64,000 nucleotides of DNA, taken from positions 4,030,001 to 4,094,000 of the forward strand of contig JBANAY010000003.1 in the NCBI GenBank assembly GCA_037952775.1. Reading direction: 5' to 3'. The notes below the pieces were generated by a model. That model was not told where the DNA came from, did not search any database, and worked only from the letters and a program-made list of their open reading frames with translations. Origin of the DNA: Clonostachys chloroleuca (lineage: Eukaryota; Ascomycota; Sordariomycetes; Hypocreales; Bionectriaceae). A program made the position numbers and the translations under genes. This document shows, piece by piece, positions 44,237 through 56,423 of the stretch (positions are counted from its first letter, which is position 1; each line of letters begins with the position of its first letter).

Positions 44237-45631
44237 AAGCATTCGAGGCACAATCTCGCCAAAAGCTGGTGTTTTGCCGATAGTCTTGCCCTTAAAAGAT
44301 GCGGCAATAGGGATCCGCGAGTGAGTAGTGATCGTTCGCTTCAGCTAGGCTTCCAGGTGATGTAACGCGGGTCTCGCGTTTTGAAGCAGCCGGCGAATAG
44401 GAGGGGCATCCTCCATCCGGTCAGTGGTCGCCATATAGAAGGATAAGCGGCCCCCTGCTTGTTGTTTGAGTCAACTCTGCTGCGTTAGATATAAATCGAG
44501 GATGGAAACGAGCTGGAGTGAGCCTGAGGGAATTGCAGCGCCCTCGTGTCAGGCTTGGCGCGCTTTGGCTGTATGTCGTGGGGCCAGAAAGTTTGTATCG
44601 AAGTTCAACTTAGGAAAATAGGTGAAGATGAGAGTCTCGAGGGAAACCAAATCACGCGTAGGAACCCGTATGAGATCCTCGAGAAGTAGATTGCGCTCCA
44701 ATATGTGTAGGCGCACAAACGGGGTATCAGCAGCAAGGTCATTATATAGCCTACCCCTGTGTTCACGTGACTCATGACTACGATCTGTGATGCCCTTCGC
44801 ATATTCTGCCTTAGTGGCATCTCTGTTCTAAATTAGTAGCTACTCATCCTCATATAGTTGCTTCAAAAGCCTTATGTGAAGTACTTCGCTGATACACCGA
44901 CACTAAACGTCCATAAAAAAGGAAAGCAAGAAAGCCGAGCGAGCCCTGTATACAACACTAGCTACCCAGATCTGGATTGTATCATGACATTATCATCAGG
45001 AACGGGGGATTGCCGTTACACCCGGAAAGCTTTGGTGGTAGAATTAATTTCCCAGTTCTCCGGTGTTGCAGTTGCCAACTTGTTTCACAGGACGCTAGAA
45101 AAGAAAATGGTAGTAGGGTAGTGGTTGGAAGTTACACCAGAACGCATCAGGTGGAAGGCTCGTGACCAGACGGAGAGTGTCTGTGATCGCTGCGGAGAAT
45201 CATATTTTTAGCTCGCTATCCAACATCTCACTTGGCTTCCCTGCTAGGGCTTCAGTTTTGTTCGTAGACACTAATCTCGCTTGGCTTTCTCTAAGGTGAT
45301 ACGGAACAGCTGATGCGGTTCGTTGTCTGTAACGCCCTTCTAAATAAGGTAGCCATCTTGAACGTCCCCTTGCTAAAAATACAAGGCATGCGGTGGCATG
45401 ACCATTCATTGTTCTAACATCCCATCAAGCAATTAATCTGCGTCCTCAACCCGCTATTTTGGCGGCTGTTGGTATTTGCTGTCGGTTTATCGTATTATAT
45501 TAAAAGTCCATTTCAATCGTATCCAATTACACTCTCGTATCATGGCGCCCTTCGCTGCTCTCCCAATGGAGATTCAATCCTAGAACCAGGAGTGATTAGG
45601 GGCCTGGCGACCATATGCCGGGAGTCTCTTA
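44237..45631. other. Intergenic region between the F-box pseudogene and the membrane-protein gene
   Basis: About 1.4 kb with no supported gene. The in-frame sequence just upstream of the F-box region (IAASFKGKTIGKTPAFGEIV) is open but lacks an ATG. Nothing else recognised. Confidence 0.5.
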
Positions 45632-47080
45632 TTACCACTTGTTGTCACTAATTTGAGCATTGGTGGGAACCGGCCGGCGTCCAGTTTCCAGATCATCGGC
45701 TGCCTTGGCTGATGAGACGGAAATGGCGACCTCCTTCTTGATGCCACCCTTGGGGCCACCTAAGGCGGTGTTGAGGCTTAGTTCCGAACTGCTTCGCTCT
45801 TCGTCAGGCATAGCACGGGAGGTGATAGTTCGACTTGTGGTGTTCTTGGCGGATCGCCAAGTAGAGCCGTCGTTGGTGTCGCCGAGCATGATGCTCCCAG
45901 GTTCCGGCCCAGTCTTCTTTGTCTGAGAAGACAGTAGAGAGCCGAGGAAGGGCTTGAGTTTGATCTTGAGCCAACCCCAGATCACGGGCATACATGAGGT
46001 GATTACGGCGACGAAAGATTCGCGGATGGCCCAGGACGAACCTTGCCTGGGACCGTCAATCTCGTTCTGGTGAATCCAAAAGTCAGCCACCTCCTGATAT
46101 TGTATTCTTTTATCACGGTTCTGTGTAAAAAGCGGCGGATGACGCACCTGAAAAATGACGATGCTGCGAACAATAGCAGCGGCCATAACGAACATAGCTC
46201 CCGAGAATACCACAACTAGAGTCAACTTCTTAAAGGTCGGGAGTTGCGTCCCCCAAAGCATGGGAATAGGGATGAGGATAAGGTAGATGTCTGTCGTGAT
46301 GTTTAGGATAAGCGTCGAAAGGATATATAGCTTTGAAAGGGCGGGCTGGCAAAGATCTATCCGGACAAGTAGTCAGCAACAGGCACTCAATGACAGGTTG
46401 TGCTTTCTACTTACTTCCTGGGTCAGGGTTGATTTGCCAAAACTTATGCATGGGCTGACAGCTAAGCAGGAAGCAGAGAATCAGGAAAAGGTATGTGACT
46501 CCAAGGAAGGCATATCCTCCAAGGATTTTTGGGCGGTAGCCATGAACACCGTCCTGCAAGCAAATTCAACCAGTCAATATACTCTGGATCACTTGAGACA
46601 GATTAAAGAACCTACCGTTAAACGAGAGTAAAATGCACATAGGGATAGCTTGATACCCCAAAGAACTGAGATATACATACACCAACCGGCAACTTGGACC
46701 TTGGACCCTGCGACCCTGTGATATCATAGTTTTTAGCACATCTGGTCGTCAGGGAAAAGGGCTGATAGAGAACAAATCAAGTGTTGAGCTGACCTCCATC
46801 CATATTCGTCACCGTCTGGGCTTAAGGCAGCACGCTGAGCGTCGGTCATGCCGCTATTGGAGACTCCATGGAATTGTTGCCCAACAGCTTGTGCCATGAT
46901 ACTCTCTGAAATATATGGGATTATGATACCCAACATAGCGTAGTCATCCAGCGCTAGACCGACAAAGCCGACCTGTCGAACGCGAGTAAACGTGCGTAGT
47001 AGAATGATCAGAAGGCCGAGGGAGAGATAGGTGTAAGACTCCACCAAGAAGCTGTTGAGGGACACATCCGCGGAACTCAT
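45632..47080 (-). CDS. Rhodopsin-fold (Pth11/SAT4-like) integral membrane protein
   Basis: Seven-helix plasma-membrane protein of the large fungal family related to Pth11; some members act as G-protein-coupled receptors for surface or nutrient signals, most are uncharacterised. Five exons, 46794-47080, 46616-46715, 46415-46553, 46148-46356 and 45632-46066, are all phase-consistent and give about 389 residues. Seen: YTYLSLGLLIILLRTFTRVR; LALDDYAMLGIIIPY (family LxxDDxxM); VAGWCMYISVLWGIKLSLCAFYSRL; GYAFLGVTYLFLILCFLLSCQP; LCQPALSKLYILSTLILNITTDIYLILIPIPMLW; KKLTLVVVFSGAMFVMAAAIVRSIVIF; and WAIRESFVAVITSCMPVIW, followed by a hydrophilic tail (about 120 residues) with Ser/Thr clusters. No CFEM domain is present. 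A small hydrophobic frame upstream (47077-47460) is out of frame and not included. Confidence 0.9.
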
Positions 47081-50000
47081 GGTGGGCAACAGTGTGGCTG
47101 ACCGCGTGCCACAACGTTCGAAGGAAGGCCAAGTTCGAGCTTGAGGTCGTTCGCAAAACTGAGACTGTGGATGAACTCTCCGAAGGAGGAGAAGTAAGGA
47201 TATGGGGCGTTCAAGACATAAATGAAATCTAATAAAGAGGGGATGGGATATGCAGAGCGGATCCGATGAACGAGGAAAACAGGCACCGCGATGGCCGAGC
47301 CAACTGTGACGAGTGGCGGTCCGCATAAGTGGGAGATAAATGGAGATAACAGGTATCGTGAACCTATTAGCGCCAAGGCAATGAAATAACAGACGGGACC
47401 TCTTGGATGAGTCCACGTCGATGTTGGCCCGGGGCGATCAAACGTGCCAGCCTTCTGCATTGCACGCTACCTGAGTCGCCGTGCATGAGTACTAGCAGGT
47501 CGGTATTACGGTGACCACGGCTCAGGGATGCTAGCTTCATGTTTAGGTGCTCTATGCGTTGGTCCTTGCAATGGACATGCCAATTCGAGTTCAGTCTTGA
47601 GGCTCGGCCTTGAGCCCGTTCTTATGGTACGACACCAGGATCTCGAGCATCTGTCATATGCACAAGATTTCCACCCATTTCTGGGGAACAGGCTGCAGCA
47701 GCACGATCCAAAAAGCAAAAATCTTCCACCAGGAAGGTCGAATACTCATCGGAAGGCTCGCTCATACTTCCGGCCAACCGGTGGGTGTGAAGCAGGGCAC
47801 ACCCCTCCCCATGCCTCGGCCGAGGTAGTGATCGGCTGGGCTACAAGATGATTGTCTCTTGGCGACCAACACTAGAGGCTCGGAACCCTACAGGTGGATA
47901 CCCCACGCTGAAGATCAAGCTGAAGATCAAGGTCGAGGAAGGGGGGGGGGCCACCCTTGCACGATCTCCCCTAGCGCGGAGACGTGGAATGTGAGCGGGC
48001 GGCCAAAGATTGATTTCTGCCTTTCTTTCCATCGGCTAGCGAGGGAAAACATAAATGGATAAAACAGCAGGACGATTAAGCGAGGGGCCTTTCCCTATGC
48101 ACGCTGGCGGCAGAGACGGTCAAGTGAACGGACTTGACCTTGCCTGCTTGCAGCCTTCGGGGGCTTTCGCGACACGTAAAAGTTTCCCACCGTTTAATAG
48201 CAAACCTCCTGACTAGTCCCCACTAGAGTAATCCGTAATCCGTGCTAGGCTATATCGAATCAAGCGTGGTAAGCAGTTGGTGATGAGGATTGGACACCGT
48301 CGGAGTTCTATCGCTGCTAGGGGGTGCTTCACCGTCCATGCACTGAGAGGATGACGCCAGCTGTGCCTCATTGGTGACATCCCACTTGGCTAGGCGTTAG
48401 AATGGTTGGAAATTTATTGCCATGTGTTTAATATGGCATCGGCATTCTATGCCGAAGCTACTCTGCTGGCATGGCATCCCGCAATTAATCGACACGTTTG
48501 TATGTCACCAGCCGTGCGGGTAGAAGCTGGTAAATGGCAACGGCTTATTTATCTAGAAGATCGTAATTTGTTATTTGAGTGTTTGTTTATCCCGCGTTTG
48601 AATGGGATGTGATATGATTGCATGCATTAGCGCCAGACACGGAAGCAGCATGCAACACAATTATTGGCATGAAGACACATGCCAAGTCGCAAAATCATTC
48701 ATTACTTTCAGTTCACCAGCGCGGAATAGCCTCTGGTAAGCTATCACTCGAACCGCAACGCCGCACATGTCCGTTTTGTGATAGTGTTCATTAGTGAGCC
48801 GCCCATCAAGATGCTAGGGTTATTTCCTCCCCAATCAAAACAACGATACGGGGCTCTCTGTGCTCAGCTCAGCCTTTCTCCAAAAGGCGCGGCCCATCAT
48901 TGCCTAGGGACTGGTCAAAATAAACCGTTGAGCTAGTTTGAACAAGATCAAACACGAGCACCCATCCCCCTAAACCCGTAGGCAAGCGGGCTCTTGCATA
49001 GCTCCATGTATTGGATATTGCAGATCAGGGACTAACTTTCTTCCGCTTGATAAGGTGGTGTTGAAATTCCACTTCCTGCTCCGTAAGTTTCTTCCGGGCT
49101 AGACTGTAGCATCGTGCTAATAATGATTTTCGTGAACCCCTGACCTGAGTCAGGGGGCGCGGCTACCGTGCTTCGTGCTTCGGGTTTCGGCCACGACCCA
49201 CGCGCTCAGGATTATACGCCCGTACGTATTACTCTTATTAAATTTCCTTTCTTACCGTAATATGTTGATCGCACATACAATACAACAATGTCGCTACTCC
49301 ATGAGTCTTGCATCTGCTGCCGATAGCATACACCTATCGATGGTTACTTGGACAAACTTGTCAAAAGCAACCTTCTGCGCCATCCCAACTAGCCTGGAAT
49401 CAGACCACGTGTCGAAGAAGCCTGCTAACTGAGCTCTGGCAGAAGGCAGCGACATTTGGCACTCTTTTAGTCCATCGGCAGCTCCCTACCCGACGTCCTC
49501 GATGCGATTCCGATACGCCACACGTGAGTGGCGATCCCCAAACTCACCACGGCAGTCCGGTGCAGTCCGGTAGTATCGTAGCGCAGAGCTAGCCATGGCT
49601 TTTGATTAATTGCGCTTCCCATTGAGTAATTAGTTCGCTGGACAGGTCGGCGTTTAGTTTCATGGTCGCCGGAAGTTCCCTAATTGGATGGGTGCATCTG
49701 CAACGGAAAGCTCTCCCAAGCCATTGGCTGCACGCGTTCAAACAGTGAGACGCAAGACTGGGGGGAGAAGGAGGGGTAAGGAAGATTTCGCGTGAAACGC
49801 TTGAGTGATGCAAGGTGAGTTGTCTGCTCTGCAAAAGCTTTCTCTTTCATGCGAATTCAAGTGCCATTTTCATTTGTTAGTTTCTTTTTTACACGCGAAA
49901 GGAAACAATTGAACCTAGCAAATTCTCCGATCTACTAAATTATCAGGTGAGAATGTCCTTCCAAATACTAAACGAGGGGGAAATCTTTATCCGGAGTTCA

Positions 50001-52304
50001 TCTCAAAGCAATCTCTATTAGTGGCTTACCATTGAGCCATAGCACAGTCTCTCTCTTGTGCCCATTTCCTCATAATTCAGGCTTATTTTCAAGGATTATA
50101 TTTAATCTCCCGGGCGCGTTCGCTTAAAATTTATTCAACACATCTAGGGGGAAATTTCTTGTGGAAGATGCGATATGGTCAACGTGAACCCAATTATGTG
50201 AACGATAGGGGAAGCTATCATAATAGATTTGTCCAATATTTTTATTTCATCATAGCCCACTTGCTTTGACCCAATGGCTCTGGGAGAGGGCATCGGCTAT
50301 GAGCAAAATGTCTTCACCCTGATCAGACTCTCCATGGCTTGGTTCGTGGAGTGCAGCACGATAATGTGCAAAATTTATGCCTTTTGCTGTTGTCTTATTT
50401 CTCCCTTTCCTTCGCCGTGTGTGCACAATTTAACCTTGAAAGTTTCTTTGTTGACTTTACTAGAAGATCGTTAAGTATAGGGATACCTTCCCTCCATCTA
50501 AGATCTCTCTTAAGTTTAGGTGACTGGAAAAGCCCTTGCTTGATAATGCAGCCTATTGGTAAACCACCATACAGGGCTAAGTCACCAAATGGCCCGGTTG
50601 CTTAAAGAGTAGCACATAATTTACATCAGAGGTGCCTTCTTTAGTCAAGGAGTCAACCCTTTCTTAGTAGCTTAGCTACTCAAAGGATTGAAACATCCGT
50701 ATGGCTTCAGACTCAGATTTTAAATTCACGAAACGGTTTCTGTGAAAGGGCGTATCTCAGTATCGATTATGTGAGTGGCAAAATCTTCTTCTAGCAGGTT
50801 CACTTTCGATATATATTTGGATGATTTGGTTAAGTCTCGTTGCATAAGCCTTCATGCACGGTCAATAAGCTCACCTGAATTTCATCCTTAGGTTATTTTT
50901 ACTGCTTCAATGTGTCGAATAATGAAGGCTATATAAGAAAGACTTCAACATCATCTTAAATACAACCAAGGTCATCACCAGCCTGCGCCAGGTGTCCGTA
51001 AGATCTATCTTAAGGAATAGACACGGAGGCCATTCTTCATAAAATGATAGAGAAACATAGACAGAGTGGCTAGTCATCTCTCTCAAGTTATGCCAGGAAA
51101 TCTCGAAGAACAAATATCATTTTCCTGTAGCCTGGCTCTCGCTTCGACTAACCATTTGGCCGCTGAAATAGTCTATCAACAAGATGAAGCTCTGCTGAGC
51201 TCATCGAAATTCGAAGCAAGTCACAGGTAGCAGAACTCAGTTTCTTGGCAATTAAGAAATCGGCATAGCCCCGTAGCCTATCACATCTCGGATCAGCTCT
51301 TTGAAAACGAATCGTTACACAGCTGTGAGCCGAATCAACATCGAAACTTATGCAAGGCAGAGGTATCAATTTCCGTTCGCCTTATTATAGCCCGGGCAAC
51401 AGAGATGTGGAGCCAGCCGCAGTTAAGGTTCTTATTGAACAAAGTTCAGTTCGCCATCGTGACTTTTCCGCCAGCGTGCCTGACCTAACGAACTCTAACT
51501 ATCCTCTCTTTCTTCGTATTTGAAAGCTGCCCTCTCCAGTATAGCCCTGATAGAGCCCTCAAATCAAGCCGTTGGGAAGATAATATAGAAGGTGTGCCTT
51601 TGTTGTTTTCTCATTAGATTTTGAAGTATCGCAGTAGTGAGACTCCTGTCCCTTATAAGAGGTTCTCTGGAGGAGAAAGCACATCAAAGTATCTTTGACA
51701 CGACAGAACAAATAAATATACTGATTTTGGCTTTGAAGAGAGTGGAAAAGGATGCGAGCTGCTTCTACCCGGCCACGCTTAAATTCGGATCGAAGCCGAG
51801 ATGATCGGATCTGATCAGGGTCATGGAGGACGAAGACGAGCAAAAATAGCATGTAATTGGAGTGACTGACTCGTGTGGGCTCCAGCGTGGATAACAAACA
51901 GCACTAGATTCATAGTGAAGCATGCTATCATCCCCTGAGATCCATAATGGAAGGGGCCGTGTTTTCCTTTGGACATCCACGACGCTTTCATTTTCACGCG
52001 ATTCTCTACTCTTTCTCTCGGTGAGGCGGGATCATGCCATGGATGTGCATTGGGTTAGCTCGAACTGCAAAGATACTATCACCAACGGGCCTTGTGGATA
52101 TCATGTTGGCCATACAAAGAGTACTGGGTAGAGCCTCAAACCTCATCCCTACTCGCTTCTCGTTTCCCACACCACCGTGCTGAATTTGTTGTACCGCCAG
52201 TTGGGGTTAAATGAGATGCCTATAAAGAAGTATAAGCTTAGTGCCATCTCGAACCACGCGTTGGCATCGTTGAGAGAAAGAGATCACCACTAACAGGAGT
52301 ATAG
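47081..52304. other. Gene-poor stretch of 5.2 kb
   Basis: No confident gene. Open frames are short, mostly start at TTG or GTG, and show no domains. Notable items: a run of ten G at 47941-47950; a short perfect hairpin at 49137-49156 (cccctgac/gtcagggg); and a tRNA D-arm-like piece near 50030. Parts (49.9-51.2 kb) are AT-rich. It may be old, decayed transposon or accessory DNA, but I see no terminal repeats. Confidence 0.5.
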
Positions 52305-53830
52305 TTCCTCCAAGAGACATGGGCGTTGGACGGAATCGGCACGGCAATTCTTCTGCTCCGCTTTGCCGTGCGCTTCAAGACGATTGGAATTAGAAGATTG
52401 CAGTTTGACGACTTATTCGTCTTCCTCGTATTGATCTTCTACGCGTGCGACGCTGCGACAGTTCATCTTGTTTGTAAGCATCCCTTTGGCCATGAGCCTT
52501 ATTCCAGTATGCCCGCCGCTAATCTCAATAGACTTTCTTGGGACGAATGTTGAAGCATCGACAATCCAAACGCAACGAGGTAGGTCCGACATCTCAGTCC
52601 AACTCAACGAAGATATCACGCGTTAATATACCACCTTTCATAGAATTATCTGCCGATGATGTCGCCGATTTTACACTTGGCTCGAAACTGCAACTTGTCG
52701 CTTGATATTCGTACACAGCTCTTCTTTGGTCGCTCAAAAGGACAATGCTCTGTTTCTTTTCCCGGATGACCATCGGAACTTGGCATAGTCTTGTGGTTAA
52801 GATGATCTCAATCGCCTGTGCTTTGTCTTACATTGCAGTGTCCTTCACGGTCCGTTCGCAGCGAGCCCGTCCACAAATTTCCGGGACGCTGACTGTTTAC
52901 AGATCACATTTGGATGCTTTCCAACGTCGAGGAATTGGCAGTATGCACAACCACTCTCTTCAAAAATGAATAGAACCGGTGAACTGACGCTAATTTAGAG
53001 TTGTACCAGATCCCGGAAGTAAGACGTGTGCCGCTCCCATCTTCAAATACCAAGTGAACTAACATTGCCCCGGAGACATGTATCTTCAAGCTCCAAAATC
53101 TTTTAGTTACCACGATTCTCAATGTGTTGTAAGTGGAAGAATGCGGAGACACACTACATAATGTCTAATCAAACTATAGAACCGACGGGGCGATGCTCTG
53201 CATTCCGTTACCCTTACTATGGAAGCTCCAAGTGCCCTTCCGGCAGTAAGTTGTCTACACCCCGGCGGACGTTCCATGCCAATAAGACGTACTCCCGAAT
53301 GTATCATCAGAAAGCTTGTTATCGGTATACTTTTATCATCGGGCATATTCGTCATGGCAGTAGCGCTCATCCGCCTCGGCTTCTCATTGTCGTCAAACCC
53401 GTCTGCTGCCAACGTCAGCTGGGACGTGCGAGAGACAATCGTCGGTATAATCACAGTGAACATCCCCATCTTGCGCCCCATGTTTAACCGTTCATTCTGG
53501 ACACCGGGTCTCAGTCCTCCAGGAAGCGAGAGGCGAACCAAGTCGGGAACCGGAACCGGCACTAGGATCAAAAGCACACATATATCTGCGCACATGCCCG
53601 AGGCCTTTGAGATGACCACAGGAAAGTCAGGCCATATGAACAATTACACAAGATACAGGTCCAGCACGGATGGCGACAGTAGCGAAGAGGGTATTCTGAG
53701 AGACCCGCAGCCTCCGTCGGTGCTAGTGAGCACTTCGTATGAGGTCAGGAGCGAGCTCGACCCTAGTGAGGCCGCCTGGGACGGGCGGGCGAACAAGGTG
53801 TCGATTCATGCTAGACATAATATAGCGTAA
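52305..53830 (+). pseudogene. Rhodopsin-fold membrane protein gene with premature TGA (second family member)
   Basis: Same fungal rhodopsin-like family as the gene at 45632-47080, opposite strand. Visible exons: 52305-52473 (LDGIGTAILLLRFAVRFKTI, then LQFDDLFVFLVLIFYACDA), 52532-52579 (YFLGTNVEAS), from 52644 (ELSADDVADFTLGSKLQLVA, then TGA at 52703-52705, then YSYTALLWSLKRTMLCFFSRM), a short exon with TFGCFPTSRNWQ, one with CIFKLQNLLVTTILNVL, one with LTDGAMLCIPLPLLWKLQVPF, and the last with KLVIGILLSSGIFVMAVALI and a long hydrophilic tail. The TGA stands where a Trp (TGG) would fit, a G-to-A change of RIP type. The join before CIFKLQN also fails in phase, and no start exon with an ATG was found. 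I call it a pseudogene; a read-through or misread base is less likely. Confidence 0.7.
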
Positions 53831-54385
53831 TGCTATGATGGTAGCGCTCCATGTTCAAACAATATCTCGGCTACATTTTCAGCAGCTGGGCAGGTTGCAA
53901 AGAGGACAACAAAACTGTATATGCTATTACAGTCCCATCGTTATTTGGAGATCAAAGGATTAGAATATCGGATATGATGTTGACAAAGATAGTGGTTGAT
54001 TAGATACTTGCACAAGCCGAGATTTCAACATTGACGATAACGCCATGGTGGGAAAGGCTTGGTAAACGTGCCTGAGGACACTCACTACTAGTTCAGCCGT
54101 TCTATTCCCTTTTTAAGAACAGGATAGTCGGAGTCTCTACCTCCGCGCAATTACCACTTCGGGACAACGGCAGGGCTGAAGGTTATATTCTACCAACGAA
54201 GGAGAGAACTACTCCAAAGATAGTGGGCTAGAGAAAGAGGAGCATTTGGTCGAACATTAGAAATTATTTGGGGAGTCTCCAATGGCAAGTAATGGACTAT
54301 CATTTGGGAATTCTGAGACTTTGGACTAAAAATTTATATCCATTTCAATCATTATCAGGCACTCTAACTTCCTTTTTCGTTCATT
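53831..54385. other. Convergent intergenic region
   Basis: About 550 bases between the rhodopsin-like pseudogene and the F-box gene 3' end. Nothing recognised. Confidence 0.5.
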
Positions 54386-55738
54386 TCACACATACATAGC
54401 AAACGGAGCCTGGGAAGGCTCCTCCTTCAACACAAAGGTTTTGACTCCGACAGCTTGGAACGCAGTCTGGACTTGGCCGTGCCTGCCGGTGAGGTATATT
54501 GTCCGCATGTCCTTAAACCTTACAGGCACGTTTGCTGCCAGATGACAGAGCGCACTGTCCAGCCCAGTAGGGGAGTGGACGATCTTCAAGCTCCTGATCG
54601 AGACCGGGAGCAGATCGGTGATGGTTTCTCGCGGATACACCCCCTCTCCTGGCCCGAAGCGTATCGTGCTGGTCTCTACAACGAGTGCCTCAAGGACTCG
54701 CAGGTCCCGAATGCTCTCCATGCAGTACAATGATGAATCACCACCGCACCGGGCTATCACGTCCGGGGCCAAGGTAAAGTCCACTTTGACTTGCTGGAGG
54801 GTATCGGCCCTGTGCAAGATGGCCTGGAAAACCTCCTTGGGTGGTGCGTCGTCAAAGGTATCGAGGAAATCAGCGCCTGGGGTGTACGAAAACACCCGCA
54901 GCTTCTTTGCCTTTTGCATCAGTTCCTCCAAAGTCGAACGCCCGATGCGGCAACGACGGAGATGCAGCTCCTCCAGGTGGTCGAAAGTGACCGTGTCTGG
55001 AATGCCCCGGATCAGCCAGTTCTTTGCCTTGAAAGACGTGAGATTCGATGCTGCCTGGAGGAATATATCTGCCATTCCAACAAAGCTTCGCTTCAGGTTG
55101 GTGTTCATATGGCGTCCGGCATAAGCGATAGTGAGCTCCTTCAAACGCGGCATGGAGCCGGGTGGCGTGAAGGGGAAGTGCGTGGGATTCTCCCAGGCAA
55201 TCTGTACGTCGAGGAACTTCACGTTGGGTGCGTGCGACATGGCGAGAGAGGACAGCGCGAGCGAGCTGTGGAGGCAGAAGATCTGGTCTCGCCCCTGAGG
55301 GTCACGGTGACGACTCTCGAGCCACCATTTCGGGAGCACCTGGATAGGCGTGCCCCTTGACTCTGAGAACTCAGCTAGATGCTTGGTGAGGTATTCGCTC
55401 TCATCCTCGGTAATGGTGTAGTCCCTCTGGCTGTACATCTCGGATCCTACCCGCAGCTCTCGGACCCTTGCGCCGAGATCTGGCCGTTTACAAAGGGCCA
55501 GGGCGAGCGAGAAGGAGCCCGCGGTGCCAACGAGCGGCGAGTGATGAAGAATTGGCTGCGCGATGGTTCGGAGCAGCGAACAGGTCTGGGAGAGGGACGA
55601 TAGAGCTCGGAGGTGCGCCATATTCCAAGCCGAGTGTTGCCGACGGATTTTGTCGGTTGTGCCGAGGCAATGGGGACATAGCATCTGGCAGACATTCTCA
55701 AGGATCTCCAAAGGGAGATCTGTGAGAGTGAGGGCCAT
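54386..55738 (-). CDS. F-box/LRR-like protein
   Basis: Single exon, 450 residues, from ATG 55738 (the frame extends upstream only to a TTG). The N-terminus has a fungal F-box-like motif, LTDLPLEILENVCQMLCPHC, followed by LSSLSQTCSLLRTIAQPILHHS. The rest is leucine-rich with irregular repeats (VKFLDVQIAWENP, MPRLKELTIAYAGR, DHLEELHLRRCRIGRSTLEEL, IRSLKIVHSPTGL), as in F-box proteins that select targets for an SCF-type ubiquitin ligase. The target is unknown. The gene is intact, unlike the broken F-box gene at 41654-44236. No signal peptide or membrane segment. Confidence 0.88.
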   Translation of the reverse strand: MALTLTDLPLEILENVCQMLCPHCLGTTDKIRRQHSAWNMAHLRALSSLSQTCSLLRTIAQPILHHSPLVGTAGSFSLALALCKRPDLGARVRELRVGSEMYSQRDYTITEDESEYLTKHLAEFSESRGTPIQVLPKWWLESRHRDPQGRDQIFCLHSSLALSSLAMSHAPNVKFLDVQIAWENPTHFPFTPPGSMPRLKELTIAYAGRHMNTNLKRSFVGMADIFLQAASNLTSFKAKNWLIRGIPDTVTFDHLEELHLRRCRIGRSTLEELMQKAKKLRVFSYTPGADFLDTFDDAPPKEVFQAILHRADTLQQVKVDFTLAPDVIARCGGDSSLYCMESIRDLRVLEALVVETSTIRFGPGEGVYPRETITDLLPVSIRSLKIVHSPTGLDSALCHLAANVPVRFKDMRTIYLTGRHGQVQTAFQAVGVKTFVLKEEPSQAPFAMYV

Positions 55739-56423
55739 GTCTCGATGCAAACAAGCTGCTCGTCGTTGGAAGGAGAGTTGTGGCTTAAGAAGTCTAGGTT
55801 GAGGGGTTTGTGTCTTGCCGAAGCCGGGGGTGTGAAGAAGATCGTGGAGCTAATCCCTCGCGTTTTATGCAATATCACGGAAATCTTTCGGAGTCTGCTT
55901 GATGACAGATCGATTAAAGCGGGCCCATCAAGCTCATGGCGATGGTTAACCCCTATTGACTGCAGGCTGGCGATGGATAAGATTGATAAACAGGCGTGGG
56001 GATGACTTAGTGGGTAGCTACAAGGATGAGATGATCTCTTTTTAGTGATAAGATTATCGTAGAGGGTCAGGTTGACACATCAACATGTCTAATGCCCCGT
56101 TGAATGGCCCATGGTGGAGTCTTTGGCTGGAACTAAACCCACAAGCGAGAGTATCCACGCGTGGAGGGAGGCCGGAGTCTTCTGTTAGCCAAGATATGGG
56201 AAGTTGGGATATCGGGTCCTGTCGAGAAATGGCATAAGCTGCGAGAGCGATGTAGGTTGATCAATAACAGGGGTTGCCAAGCAGAATAGCTTTGTCCAAG
56301 TCCAGTAGGATCTGGGACGCCAACGTAAGATGATTGGGATTGATCAGGAGAATGGGTTGAGCAATAGGTTCGTCTATTCAAAACCCAATTGTCCTTTATT
56401 TAACTTACTACATAAAGCATACA
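55739..56423. other. Intergenic region between F-box and amidase genes
   Basis: About 690 bases with the F-box promoter and the amidase 3' UTR. No gene or repeat recognised. Confidence 0.5.

Noticed and set aside
47077..47460. 127-codon hydrophobic ATG frame upstream of the rhodopsin-fold gene
   Set aside because: It overlaps the first codons of the real gene in another frame and matches no family; probably 5' UTR sequence.
50020..50055. tRNA D-arm-like sequence on the minus strand (ggctcaatggtaagcc)
   Set aside because: No T-arm or acceptor stem follows, so it is at most a remnant.
53122..53487. 121-codon plus-strand frame overlapping the rhodopsin-fold pseudogene
   Set aside because: It is a different frame from the exons that match the family, so it is a shadow.
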